From positions 1-45,877 of the forward strand of contig JAIYBU010000128.1 in NCBI GenBank assembly GCA_027488335.1: a stretch of 45,877 nt of DNA. Reading direction: 5' to 3'. Each line of letters begins with the position of its first letter. The first letter of the stretch is position 1. Origin of the DNA: Cytophagaceae bacterium (GTDB lineage: Bacteria; Bacteroidota; Bacteroidia; Cytophagales; Spirosomataceae). This document shows positions 8,311 to 16,416 of the stretch, piece by piece. Position numbers and translations under genes: made by a program. The notes beneath the pieces were generated by a model. It was not told the DNA's origin. It worked only from the letters and a program-made list of their open reading frames with translations, and did not search any database.

Positions 8311-10050
8311 ATGGCAATTGAACAAACGCCCAAAAACGAACTTCCTCCAAAATATTACCTCGAATACTTCAACTATGTACTTGATTTTGTGCAGGAAAAG
8401 TACCGCCATATCTTGAATGAAGGCGAGTGGCGTTTCTTGCGAAAATACTATTGTCTGAGCGAAGATGCTCAATGCCTTTTTATTCGTTTTGCTAATCGGA
8501 GAGGCTTGTTTTTTCGAGTTAATAAGTTGTCTTACAGTGAATTAACGGATATTCCAGCGTTGCTTAATGAATTGCTCGAACGAGAGTTTATAGAAAACCT
8601 CAACTCAAAAAAACACCAAACGTTTAGCAAAGAAATGCTTAGCGTTTTGAATACAAAAGAGTTGGTTGAGCAATTCTCTAAATTGCTCACTGAAAGAAAA
8701 GCAACGTATAAAAAACTAAAAAAAGAGGAACTTGTAGAGGCAATTCTACAAGATTTTGAGCTTGACCAAATTGTAGAAACGCTTAATAGTTTCGAGCCAA
8801 TCATAAAGGTTTGTTTTGAGTACGAAGTTACTTTTATGAAGTTTTTGTTTTTCGGCAATCGCTACCTCGACATGACCGAGTTTGTGATGCGTGATATGGG
8901 TTTAGTACAATTTGAAAATCATGACGATGATAAACTCGTAGCCCGATTTTCGACCCGAAAAGATGCTGAAGATAAATGGCTCATTACTGACCAAAACGAT
9001 TTGTTTTCGCAATTAAAAGATACAGCTCCCGCACTTGATGTCTATGATTGGTTTATGAATTTTGCCGATTCTGTGCATGATTTGAGCGAAGTGGCTAAAC
9101 CATCTTACGAGCGTTTGATTATAAAAGTGGCTACTTTCTTAGAAAAAAGTAAACTTTTAGATGAAGCTTTACTGGTTTACAGACTTACTGAGCAAGTACC
9201 TTCGAGAGAGCGACAAGTGCGAACTCTTCAAAAATTGAATCATATCGACGAAGCCTTTTCGTTGTGTCAGCAAATGATTGAATACCCTAAAAATGCCGAT
9301 GAGAAATTCTATGCCATTGACTTTCTGAATAAACTGAATACAAAAAAACGAACGAAGAAAAGTACAACTTCGTGGCTGCATCAAGCTGAATCAATTACGG
9401 TTTCTGTTGATTTTCGTCATCAGGTCGAAATGGGGGTGGTTGATTATTATCATCAAGAAGGTAAATTGGCTGTTTTTTCCGAAAATCATCTTTGGCGAGC
9501 CATTTTTGGTTTAGTTTTCTGGGATATTGTTTTCGACCCAAGTTTGGTGGCTTTTCATCATCCGTTCCAACGGCGGCCTTCTGATTTGTATTTGCCCGAT
9601 TTCTACGAAAAACGTAAAGATTTAATTATTAGTCATTTAGAAGGTTTTGCCGATGTACAAGATTTATTGATTTATATGGGCGAGCGTTACGAATCGAAGT
9701 TTGGTATTGCTAATCCATTTGTAGTTTGGCTCGAAGAAGTGTGGATGATTGCCCGAAAGGCAGTTGAGCTGATAGAATTTGAGGCCATGAAAAAAATCTT
9801 GCACGAAATGTCGAAGAATTTGGTCGAGAATTTACGTGGATTTCCTGACCTCTTCATGTGGGATGATGCCGCAGGGGATGCTGTTTCGAGACATTATTGT
9901 TTCGTAGAAGTAAAATCGCCGACCGATAATTTATCGAATCAACAACTTTCTTGGCTACAATTTTTTCAAGAAATTGGTGTAAATGCTAAGGTTTTAAGGG
10001 TTTATTGGAAAGAAAATGATACTTTAGAAGAAATAGATAGTTCACAGTAA
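8311..10050 (+). CDS. Bacterial FAN1-like VRR-NUC structure-specific nuclease
   Basis: 579 residues. The C-terminal VRR-NUC domain of the PD-(D/E)XK fold is clear: GFPDLFMWDD (D513), FVEVKSP (E533, K535) and a following NQQLSWLQFF helix with the conserved Gln and Trp. Residues about 107-148 look like a SAP-type DNA-binding helix-loop-helix (NTKELVEQFSKLL ... KKEELVEAIL). The middle region is helical and TPR-like, as in FAN1. The family cleaves flap and cross-linked DNA (known for human and Pseudomonas FAN1); action here is inferred. It shares no operon with other repair genes. Confidence 0.8.
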   Translation: MAIEQTPKNELPPKYYLEYFNYVLDFVQEKYRHILNEGEWRFLRKYYCLSEDAQCLFIRFANRRGLFFRVNKLSYSELTDIPALLNELLEREFIENLNSKKHQTFSKEMLSVLNTKELVEQFSKLLTERKATYKKLKKEELVEAILQDFELDQIVETLNSFEPIIKVCFEYEVTFMKFLFFGNRYLDMTEFVMRDMGLVQFENHDDDKLVARFSTRKDAEDKWLITDQNDLFSQLKDTAPALDVYDWFMNFADSVHDLSEVAKPSYERLIIKVATFLEKSKLLDEALLVYRLTEQVPSRERQVRTLQKLNHIDEAFSLCQQMIEYPKNADEKFYAIDFLNKLNTKKRTKKSTTSWLHQAESITVSVDFRHQVEMGVVDYYHQEGKLAVFSENHLWRAIFGLVFWDIVFDPSLVAFHHPFQRRPSDLYLPDFYEKRKDLIISHLEGFADVQDLLIYMGERYESKFGIANPFVVWLEEVWMIARKAVELIEFEAMKKILHEMSKNLVENLRGFPDLFMWDDAAGDAVSRHYCFVEVKSPTDNLSNQQLSWLQFFQEIGVNAKVLRVYWKENDTLEEIDSSQ

Positions 10051-10186
10051 TATTTTTTGAAACATCAAATTGATTTTTCAGGAAAGCTATATGAATATGA
10101 TAAACAGAAATGATTTTACCCCAAAAACACTCTTTAAACAGCGTGCTAACAGATGGAGAAGATTAAAAATATGGAAAAGGTAAAAA

Positions 10187-12358
10187 TTATAGTTCGATTC
10201 GCTCCGAAATCTTGCAGATATCATAAGCTACTTTTTGAATATTTACAAACTGTTCGGTAATTAAAATCATACTTTCGTCGGTTTCCTCCGTTTGAAGGCT
10301 TTTTACTTTCATGAGTTGAATATTTTCCTTCACCACAAAGTCACTTTGTTCGATAATTTTAATGGCTTCTTTCATTAAAGTTTGTGTATTTTTTGTAATC
10401 TCTTCTAATTTATTGAAGTTTGGAAGTGTATCAAAATGCTCTCTCGAATACAAAGCGAGCGTAGCCACATACGATGAAAGTAAATGATTTAATACTGAAA
10501 ACTTATGTACTTCTTTGATACTCAGTTGTTTGTGTTTAGGTTCAGAAATCATCCGTTGAAGTCCAGAAGCTAAATTGGCACTTCGCACAAAAACTTCTTT
10601 ACGCACAATTTTGTAAGGAACTCGTTGGTATTCTTCCCCAAAATACATTTGCGAGACTTGATGATAATAAGCCAAATTGGCTTCTAACATTTCTATTAAG
10701 GTATTTTTGAGCTTTTTATGTTCCCAATGCGGAAGTAAAACATAACTTCCGATGAATGCCAGTCCACCACCGATGGCGGTGTCATATACTCGCTCGATAA
10801 GCAAAGCACGGCTACCCATGCCTAAAAACTCAAATAAAATCAGAATAAACGGAGTCATAAAAACGACACTCACCAAATAGGTTTTTCGCTGAAAACTGTA
10901 CGTTCCGAGCATACAAATCAATAAAATTCCGAAAAGCCAGTATTTATCAGTGATATAATTCAAGATAAGCATTCCAATCAAAGCACCGCCGATTGTGCCG
11001 AAAAGCCTATCAAGATTTCGTTCTTTGGTGAGGCTATAAGCAGGTTTCATAATCACCATGATGGTTAATAGAATCCAATTGCTGTGCAAGAGTTGGGTCG
11101 ATTGGGCAATAATAAATCCAATGAGCATCATGCCCGAAACCCTGAGAGCGTGTCTGAAATTTTCTGATTTTAGATGAAGATTATCCAAAAAAGTGTCAAT
11201 ATCATATACCTGACTTGTCGTAAAAGCCGTAGTCTGAACATCATTTCTTGAGAGTATTTTCTGTTCTTTTGCTCTGAAATAGCCGTTTATTTTCTTGATT
11301 CGGTTGAAAATATTCTCAATATTGACCTCAATGTTTTTTAAGGCTTGTAGCCCAATTGTCGAGATTGATTCATCATTGGCGTTGAATGTATCAATTTTTA
11401 TTTTTAGAGCGTGCAATTTTCGAGGTAAAAGTAAATTGATTTCTGGATTACTGCCATCTTTCAACGATTCGCTGATGTCGTCGATTTGTTCTGACAAAAG
11501 GTTGAGAATATGTTCAAAATCGACTAAAATTCCAGTGTGGTCAAATTGTTTATGTAATTTTTGGTAATTATAAAAAGTTGACATGATTTGTTCGTATAAA
11601 TCAACCATGTCCACAAAAATTACCAACAAAAGTCTTCCTTCTTGCGAGTTTTCCTGTACAATTTTAGGGTTTTTGAAAAGTTGTTCCCTTACGGCGTCCA
11701 GCTTTTCGTTGACCGTTATTTGTGCTTCAATGAGTTTTTTATAATTTTCATCGTAGTCCATTCCTTCTTTATAAAATTCCGCTTTGATTCGCATAAAATA
11801 GGCAACTTCGGAAATAGCTTCGGCCAACGAAAGCCTTGCTAAACGATAAGGCATGATTTGGTAGATGGATAAACTTAGTAAAGCGTACCAAATTCCACCA
11901 AGAAAAATATAAAGTGAATAAAACAAAATTTCATTCATTGGGCGAACGTCGTCGATACCAATTATCATGACCAACAATGCCGCTACACCCATTGATGCTG
12001 CTCGTGGGCCATAAACATAAAGCATTGAACACAAGAAACTTACCGCAACCACAAAAGCACCTAAGGTATAAACTGAAAGCCCAACCAGACTCGTGAGAAG
12101 CGAAATAATTGTGACAAAACCGATAGTTAGAAACATGCCATTTCGGCGGTGAGAAATTGGCCCAGGCGAGTCGGCAATGCTTGCACAAACAGCTCCCAAC
12201 GAAAACGAAATGCCGATTTTTAATAAATCAAATTGGGCAAGAATCAAACTTGGAAGTACAACTCCAAACGTTATCCGAAGGCCATCACCGAAGTATTGGC
12301 TAAGAACGAAGCCCTTGACTTCATTTGGGATTTTCTTTGGTGAAATAGTAATTTCCAT
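10187..12358 (-). CDS. FUSC family (YccS/YhfK-like) inner membrane protein
   Basis: 723 residues with two hydrophobic blocks, each of about five to six helices, separated by a long soluble helical region of about 200 residues. The second block contains LHSNWILLTIMVIMKPAYSLTKERNLDRLFGTIGGALIGM, the signature of the fusaric-acid-resistance (FUSC)/aromatic acid exporter superfamily. The closest architecture is YccS/YhfK, whose transport role is not well proven. No membrane-fusion partner gene lies nearby. It converges on the FAN1-like gene. Confidence 0.8.
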   Translation of the reverse strand: MEITISPKKIPNEVKGFVLSQYFGDGLRITFGVVLPSLILAQFDLLKIGISFSLGAVCASIADSPGPISHRRNGMFLTIGFVTIISLLTSLVGLSVYTLGAFVVAVSFLCSMLYVYGPRAASMGVAALLVMIIGIDDVRPMNEILFYSLYIFLGGIWYALLSLSIYQIMPYRLARLSLAEAISEVAYFMRIKAEFYKEGMDYDENYKKLIEAQITVNEKLDAVREQLFKNPKIVQENSQEGRLLLVIFVDMVDLYEQIMSTFYNYQKLHKQFDHTGILVDFEHILNLLSEQIDDISESLKDGSNPEINLLLPRKLHALKIKIDTFNANDESISTIGLQALKNIEVNIENIFNRIKKINGYFRAKEQKILSRNDVQTTAFTTSQVYDIDTFLDNLHLKSENFRHALRVSGMMLIGFIIAQSTQLLHSNWILLTIMVIMKPAYSLTKERNLDRLFGTIGGALIGMLILNYITDKYWLFGILLICMLGTYSFQRKTYLVSVVFMTPFILILFEFLGMGSRALLIERVYDTAIGGGLAFIGSYVLLPHWEHKKLKNTLIEMLEANLAYYHQVSQMYFGEEYQRVPYKIVRKEVFVRSANLASGLQRMISEPKHKQLSIKEVHKFSVLNHLLSSYVATLALYSREHFDTLPNFNKLEEITKNTQTLMKEAIKIIEQSDFVVKENIQLMKVKSLQTEETDESMILITEQFVNIQKVAYDICKISERIEL

Positions 12359-12472
12359 GCTAATAATTGAGCGTTTTTCTACCTAAAGGTGTTGCTAAGG
12401 CTTCGATTTACTTCGATAACTTAATGAAGTCGGAAATGGTATTTGAGTAAAATCCCAATGGAATTGTCGAAG

Positions 12473-13102
12473 TTAAACCGCCAACAACACCGCAAAATAA
12501 TGGCAAAAAGCTGCAAAAAGTACAAATAAATGCCAAATAAAATGATTGTACGGAATCTTCTGATTTTGGTAGAAAACTGTACCAATCAGATACAGAATGC
12601 CGCCTGCTGCTAATAAATAAATTGATTTGTAGGGCATTAAGTTCCAAAAACTTGAGTCTAAGAAAAATACTAAACACCCAATAAAAATATAAATTAACGT
12701 AGAAAGTAAACGATATTGACCTGTGAAAAAGACTTTTTTTACAACACCTAATGAAATTAAGCCCCACTGAATAATGAGAAACCATAAGGCAGTTTGGGGC
12801 GGAGTAAAGAGAAGCACAAATGGTACGTAAGTGCCGCCAATCAGAAAAAAAATGCTAATATGGTCGAAAACTCGGAGTGTTTTCTTGACGAGTGGGTTAG
12901 AAAAACCATGGTAAAGCGTCGAAAACGTAAACATCAATAAAATGGTAAAGCAGTAAAACGCCACTCCAAAAGTAAGTGTTGGGTTTTTGGCTTGAATAGT
13001 CCACGAAATCAAAACAGGCGAAGCTATCACCGTCAGTAAGATTCCCAAGCCATGAGAAAGGGCATTGGCCATTTCGGTTTTTATTTCTGATGGAGTTTGC
13101 AT
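12473..13102 (-). CDS. Hemolysin III / PAQR family membrane protein
   Basis: 209-residue seven-helix membrane protein of the HlyIII/PAQR family. Conserved features are NALSHGLGILL at the N-terminus, FTFSTLYHGFSN, FDHISIFFLIGGTYVPF and the C-terminal HFIWHLFVLFAAFCHYFA; these place the Ser and three His of the metal site. The frame is open further upstream to 13255, but I chose the ATG at 13102 because it puts ALSHG at the usual distance. A degenerate 7-bp repeat lies just upstream of this start. The substrate of bacterial members is unknown; some PAQR proteins act as ceramidases. Confidence 0.88.
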   Translation of the reverse strand: MQTPSEIKTEMANALSHGLGILLTVIASPVLISWTIQAKNPTLTFGVAFYCFTILLMFTFSTLYHGFSNPLVKKTLRVFDHISIFFLIGGTYVPFVLLFTPPQTALWFLIIQWGLISLGVVKKVFFTGQYRLLSTLIYIFIGCLVFFLDSSFWNLMPYKSIYLLAAGGILYLIGTVFYQNQKIPYNHFIWHLFVLFAAFCHYFAVLLAV

Positions 13103-13115
13103 TAAATAAAATGAC

Positions 13116-13143
13116 GAATTTAGAATTTCGAGTGATGAATGTA
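13116..13143. repeat. 7-bp degenerate tandem repeat upstream of hlyIII
   Basis: Successive heptamers GAATTTA, GAATTTC, GAGTGAT, GAATGTA, preceded by AAATGAC. They lie 14 bp before the hlyIII ATG (minus strand) in the 58-bp gap to the upstream gene. The region is A+T-rich, so chance similarity is a real risk. Confidence 0.45.
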
Positions 13144-13160
13144 AGGTATTTAGAATAAAT

Positions 13161-14318
13161 TTAATAGGCACTTCCAACACCACCACCGCCAAAATCGCCT
13201 TTGCCAAAATCGGTTTTAGTGGCTTGGTGTGGCTGTTGCATAGCTTGATTGACAATAAACGCCTCTAAATTTTTATATTCGTTCAGACCAATTGCTGCTG
13301 AGGTAAGACCAAATTTTGCTTTTTTTAGGGTACGAATCGCCCAAATACAGAGTCCGACCAAAAATAATCCTGCAATTGTCAAAGCCCATTCAAGCGGTAA
13401 GACTGAAAAATAATGCCGATATGTAAATATCGAAAATGCCGCAGCACCGATGCCTACCAACAGAAAATTTCGGTCATGCTTTCGGAGTCCATAAACGATG
13501 TAGCAAAGTGGAATGATTGTACTAAATAAATAGAAAAGAGGAGCAAAATCAATTTGAATAGAGTTTGTTAAATCATTTAACAGAGCATTGCCCTCTCTGA
13601 CTATCAGATAATTACCTCCAAAATAGAAGGTAGTCAAGGTCAGAATTTCTATAATATTTTGAGCTTCGCTATAATAATGTCCAACTTCTTTTTTCTTCCA
13701 AAATCTAATAAAAAAATAAGTAATGGCAGAAATAAGCATGATTACAAAAGGAATAATAATTTTGCCGATTGGGTAGTTAGTTACGAGAAAAAAACAAAAA
13801 GAAAGCCAAGTAAGATAGGCCACAAAAGCCACGATTGGGTCGGCATAGCGAAGCAAGGCAGGTAAAAGAATGAAGAGGGCGATTATACAATAAATCCAAA
13901 TGGGTAACGCGAAGTTAGTAAACCCGACAGCGGCACTGAAAACCGCACTTAGCAAAGCATAAAGTAGAGCATTATCAACACCTGAACGATAAAAATTGTT
14001 CTTTTTAATGAAATATTCAAGAAAATAGAGGAAAATAAAGGCATAAATAAGACTGATAACCGAAAAACTAAAACGAGATTCGGAGAAAATTTCGAATAAA
14101 AACAGCGAAATAAAGCCGAGTCCAGCCGATGCTACGATACACGTAAATAGAAATAATCCAATTTTAATAAAAGCGTTTGATTGGTGAAAACCTACGGGGA
14201 ATGCTTGATAGGCTTCCTTTCGTTGCTTATCGGAAATTAATTTTCTGAAAAACCAATCATCAATTATTTCTTGATGATGGATGTTTTCAACCCATGTTTC
14301 GTTATACGCTTTTTTCAT
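13161..14318 (-). CDS. Polytopic membrane protein paired with DUF2157 protein
   Basis: 385 residues with a soluble N-terminal part (about 50 residues) and about ten hydrophobic helices. I do not recognise a named enzyme; the partner gene and layout resemble DUF2157/DUF4401 membrane-protein pairs. The C-terminus ends in a glycine-rich tail (GKGDFGGGGVGSAY) like the tails of TPM-domain membrane proteins, which is unusual here. Its ATG overlaps the stop of the upstream DUF2157 gene by 4 bp, so the two are probably co-translated and may form a complex. Confidence 0.7.
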   Translation of the reverse strand: MKKAYNETWVENIHHQEIIDDWFFRKLISDKQRKEAYQAFPVGFHQSNAFIKIGLFLFTCIVASAGLGFISLFLFEIFSESRFSFSVISLIYAFIFLYFLEYFIKKNNFYRSGVDNALLYALLSAVFSAAVGFTNFALPIWIYCIIALFILLPALLRYADPIVAFVAYLTWLSFCFFLVTNYPIGKIIIPFVIMLISAITYFFIRFWKKKEVGHYYSEAQNIIEILTLTTFYFGGNYLIVREGNALLNDLTNSIQIDFAPLFYLFSTIIPLCYIVYGLRKHDRNFLLVGIGAAAFSIFTYRHYFSVLPLEWALTIAGLFLVGLCIWAIRTLKKAKFGLTSAAIGLNEYKNLEAFIVNQAMQQPHQATKTDFGKGDFGGGGVGSAY

Positions 14319-15283
14319 TTTTTTAGTCCTACAATTTCTTTGATTTTGATTAAAAACAACACAACTCCAGCCGCCGAAAGCATAAAATAAAGCATATATA
14401 AAAACGGGTCGAGGTCATTTGGAAAAGCTTTGAACATTAGGTAGGTAAAGGCAACATATCCATAAACTACACCCATCAACAGAAACAAATAAGAGTGTTT
14501 GGTTCGGGCATAATTGATGCTCAGATAAGATAAAACGGCGGTGATGATTCCATAAATAAACTTCAAATCGAAGGTAAAAAGCCCAGAAAGTGCCGCTATA
14601 AATGTTAGATTCCCTCCAAAAATAAAGTACGTAAAGCTAAAATGCTTTTTTAGTTTTTTTTGAATCGAAACCCCACCAATAATAATTAGAAATATGCCTA
14701 ACGATATGGATGTAATAACTATATCTTGGCTATTGAAATCATTGTTTTTTAGTAATCGGAGTGGTGTAATACTAATACCAACCCACGAGGCCAAAGCCGT
14801 AATTGCCATTGATAAAACTCCTCGATGGTCGAAATAATACGCACAAAAAAAGAATAAAACAGCGGGTAAAAATGCCGCCAGACCGTAGCGAGTGCCAAAG
14901 AAATTATATTGATAGTGTAGGTAGCCTTCGAGCGTCAGAAATACTAAACAACCACCGAGTAAAGCAAAATCATCGAGGTTAGTGCTTTCTTCTATTTCAC
15001 CCCAAAAAAAAGGCTTTCGATGCTGAAAACTGTAGTAAAAACAAGCCAAACAGACGAATACAAGTAGGCCAATCAACACATTATGCCCAATAGTATTAAT
15101 GTTTTTGTAAATTAAAACGCCTAAACCGCTACTTAAAAGTGTAATACCGAGATATAATTGCAAACGCAGTTCCCAATGAATAGAGAAGGGCTGATTTGAA
15201 TCAGAAATATTAATTTTAGCTACTTCCTCTACCGTAATAATGTTTTTTTCGGTGAGTTTTTCAAGTACGGATAGATTTTGCAT
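14315..15283 (-). CDS. DUF2157-like membrane protein
   Basis: 322 residues. A short cytoplasmic N-terminal helix (LEKLTEKNIITVEEVAKI) is followed by about ten membrane segments, the first being LYLGITLLSSGLGVLIY. That layout is the DUF2157 pattern. The function is unknown. It overlaps the next gene by 4 bp, and the two proteins have similar length and topology, so they may be distant paralogs that work together. Confidence 0.7.
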   Translation of the reverse strand: MQNLSVLEKLTEKNIITVEEVAKINISDSNQPFSIHWELRLQLYLGITLLSSGLGVLIYKNINTIGHNVLIGLLVFVCLACFYYSFQHRKPFFWGEIEESTNLDDFALLGGCLVFLTLEGYLHYQYNFFGTRYGLAAFLPAVLFFFCAYYFDHRGVLSMAITALASWVGISITPLRLLKNNDFNSQDIVITSISLGIFLIIIGGVSIQKKLKKHFSFTYFIFGGNLTFIAALSGLFTFDLKFIYGIITAVLSYLSINYARTKHSYLFLLMGVVYGYVAFTYLMFKAFPNDLDPFLYMLYFMLSAAGVVLFLIKIKEIVGLKK

Positions 15284-15345
15284 CGGCTTTTGCTACGTTT
15301 GTGATAAAAGTAGTGAATGTTTTTCATTTGCAAAACGCAAGTTTT

Positions 15346-16335
15346 CTATTGACCCAAATTATTCAAATCAAAATAGCGTTTGATGAGTAGATTTATGAAG
15401 CGTTTGAGATACATTTCATTCAGAAAAGTATTCGACCAATTATCGAATCTTTGGCACTGAATACCAATATAAAAGAAATAAAGGCTTACACCAAGCATTG
15501 GTAAAATGCGTTTTTCTTCCTCAGAAATTGGTGCAACAGATTCGTAACCAGCCAAGAAACTATCGAGCTTCGATTTACAAATGGCTTCGTCTCTTTCGGT
15601 GCTATTGATTTGTAGAATATAATAAGCAATATCCATACAAAGCCAACCATTTCCACAGAAATCAAAGTCAAAAATAGTAATTTTTCCGTCTCTCGCAATA
15701 TTGAAATTATCGAACCAAATATCCAAATGCACGGTGCCTTTTCTGATACTTTCAAGATTTACCATAGAAAATTCATTCAAAAGATACGTTTGTGTGGTTC
15801 TCATAAAAGTCATTTCTTCGGTATCGTTTAGAAGAAAACGGGGTAAATAATCGAATACATCATCAACTAAAACTTTTGGTGTGTAGGTAATTCTTTCTAA
15901 ATGCAAATTCTCAGTAATCTGATGAATTTTGGCCATCAAAACCCCAATTTGAAAGTGATTTTTCTCATCAAAATTTAGCAATTTTTCTCCTTCAGCAAAC
16001 GAAAACATAACTGCCAGACGCTCACCTTCTGGAGCCTTGATGGTTTGAATGTAGTTGTCGGTTTTGTCTGTGATTGGATAAGAAATAGAAACATTATGGT
16101 CTTTTAATAGATTTAATAGTCGAATTTCCTCTAAAACTTCACTTTCAGTTCGCCAATTAAGGCTGTAAACTCTGAAAATAAATCGTTTTTCCTCAGCTGT
16201 TATCAGATAAGTATGATTGATTCCTGCCTTCAATAAACTACAAGTTGAGTGGTTATTCAAAGCATACTTTTCCTGCACGAATGTTGCCAAATGCGTAGGA
16301 GAGAGGTTTGAGCTAATTACAGGAAAAGGGTTCAT
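15346..16335 (-). CDS. APH-fold small-molecule kinase
   Basis: 329-residue protein of the aminoglycoside phosphotransferase / choline kinase fold. Key parts are FIFRVYSLNW (ATP-site Lys replaced by Arg context), the catalytic loop TVHLDIWFDNF near residue 204 with Asp and Asn, and the metal-binding FDFDFCGNGWLCMDIAYY. This set resembles SrkA/homoserine kinase-II type enzymes of Bacteroidota. The true substrate cannot be read from sequence. It sits downstream of glgE but is separated from it by a strong terminator. Confidence 0.75.
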   Translation of the reverse strand: MNPFPVISSNLSPTHLATFVQEKYALNNHSTCSLLKAGINHTYLITAEEKRFIFRVYSLNWRTESEVLEEIRLLNLLKDHNVSISYPITDKTDNYIQTIKAPEGERLAVMFSFAEGEKLLNFDEKNHFQIGVLMAKIHQITENLHLERITYTPKVLVDDVFDYLPRFLLNDTEEMTFMRTTQTYLLNEFSMVNLESIRKGTVHLDIWFDNFNIARDGKITIFDFDFCGNGWLCMDIAYYILQINSTERDEAICKSKLDSFLAGYESVAPISEEEKRILPMLGVSLYFFYIGIQCQRFDNWSNTFLNEMYLKRFINLLIKRYFDLNNLGQ

Positions 16336-16353
16336 TGTAGGTAGGATTTAATT

Positions 16354-16389
16354 AAAAAAACTGTGGCACACTTTTAAAGTGTGCCACAG
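16354..16389 (-). terminator. Rho-independent terminator of glgE
   Basis: A perfect 14-bp stem (CTGTGGCACACTTT / AAAGTGTGCCACAG, 16361-16389) around one base is followed on the minus strand by seven T. It starts 28 bp after the glgE stop and ends before the kinase ATG, so it should separate those two transcripts. Confidence 0.85.
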
Positions 16390-16416
16390 TGACTTACAGG
16401 CGTTTTACGGCAAAAC

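Noticed and set aside
12408-12785. 125-residue open frame on the minus strand overlapping hlyIII
   Set aside because: It is an out-of-frame shadow of the well-supported hemolysin III gene, with no recognisable family and Ser/Phe-rich shadow composition.
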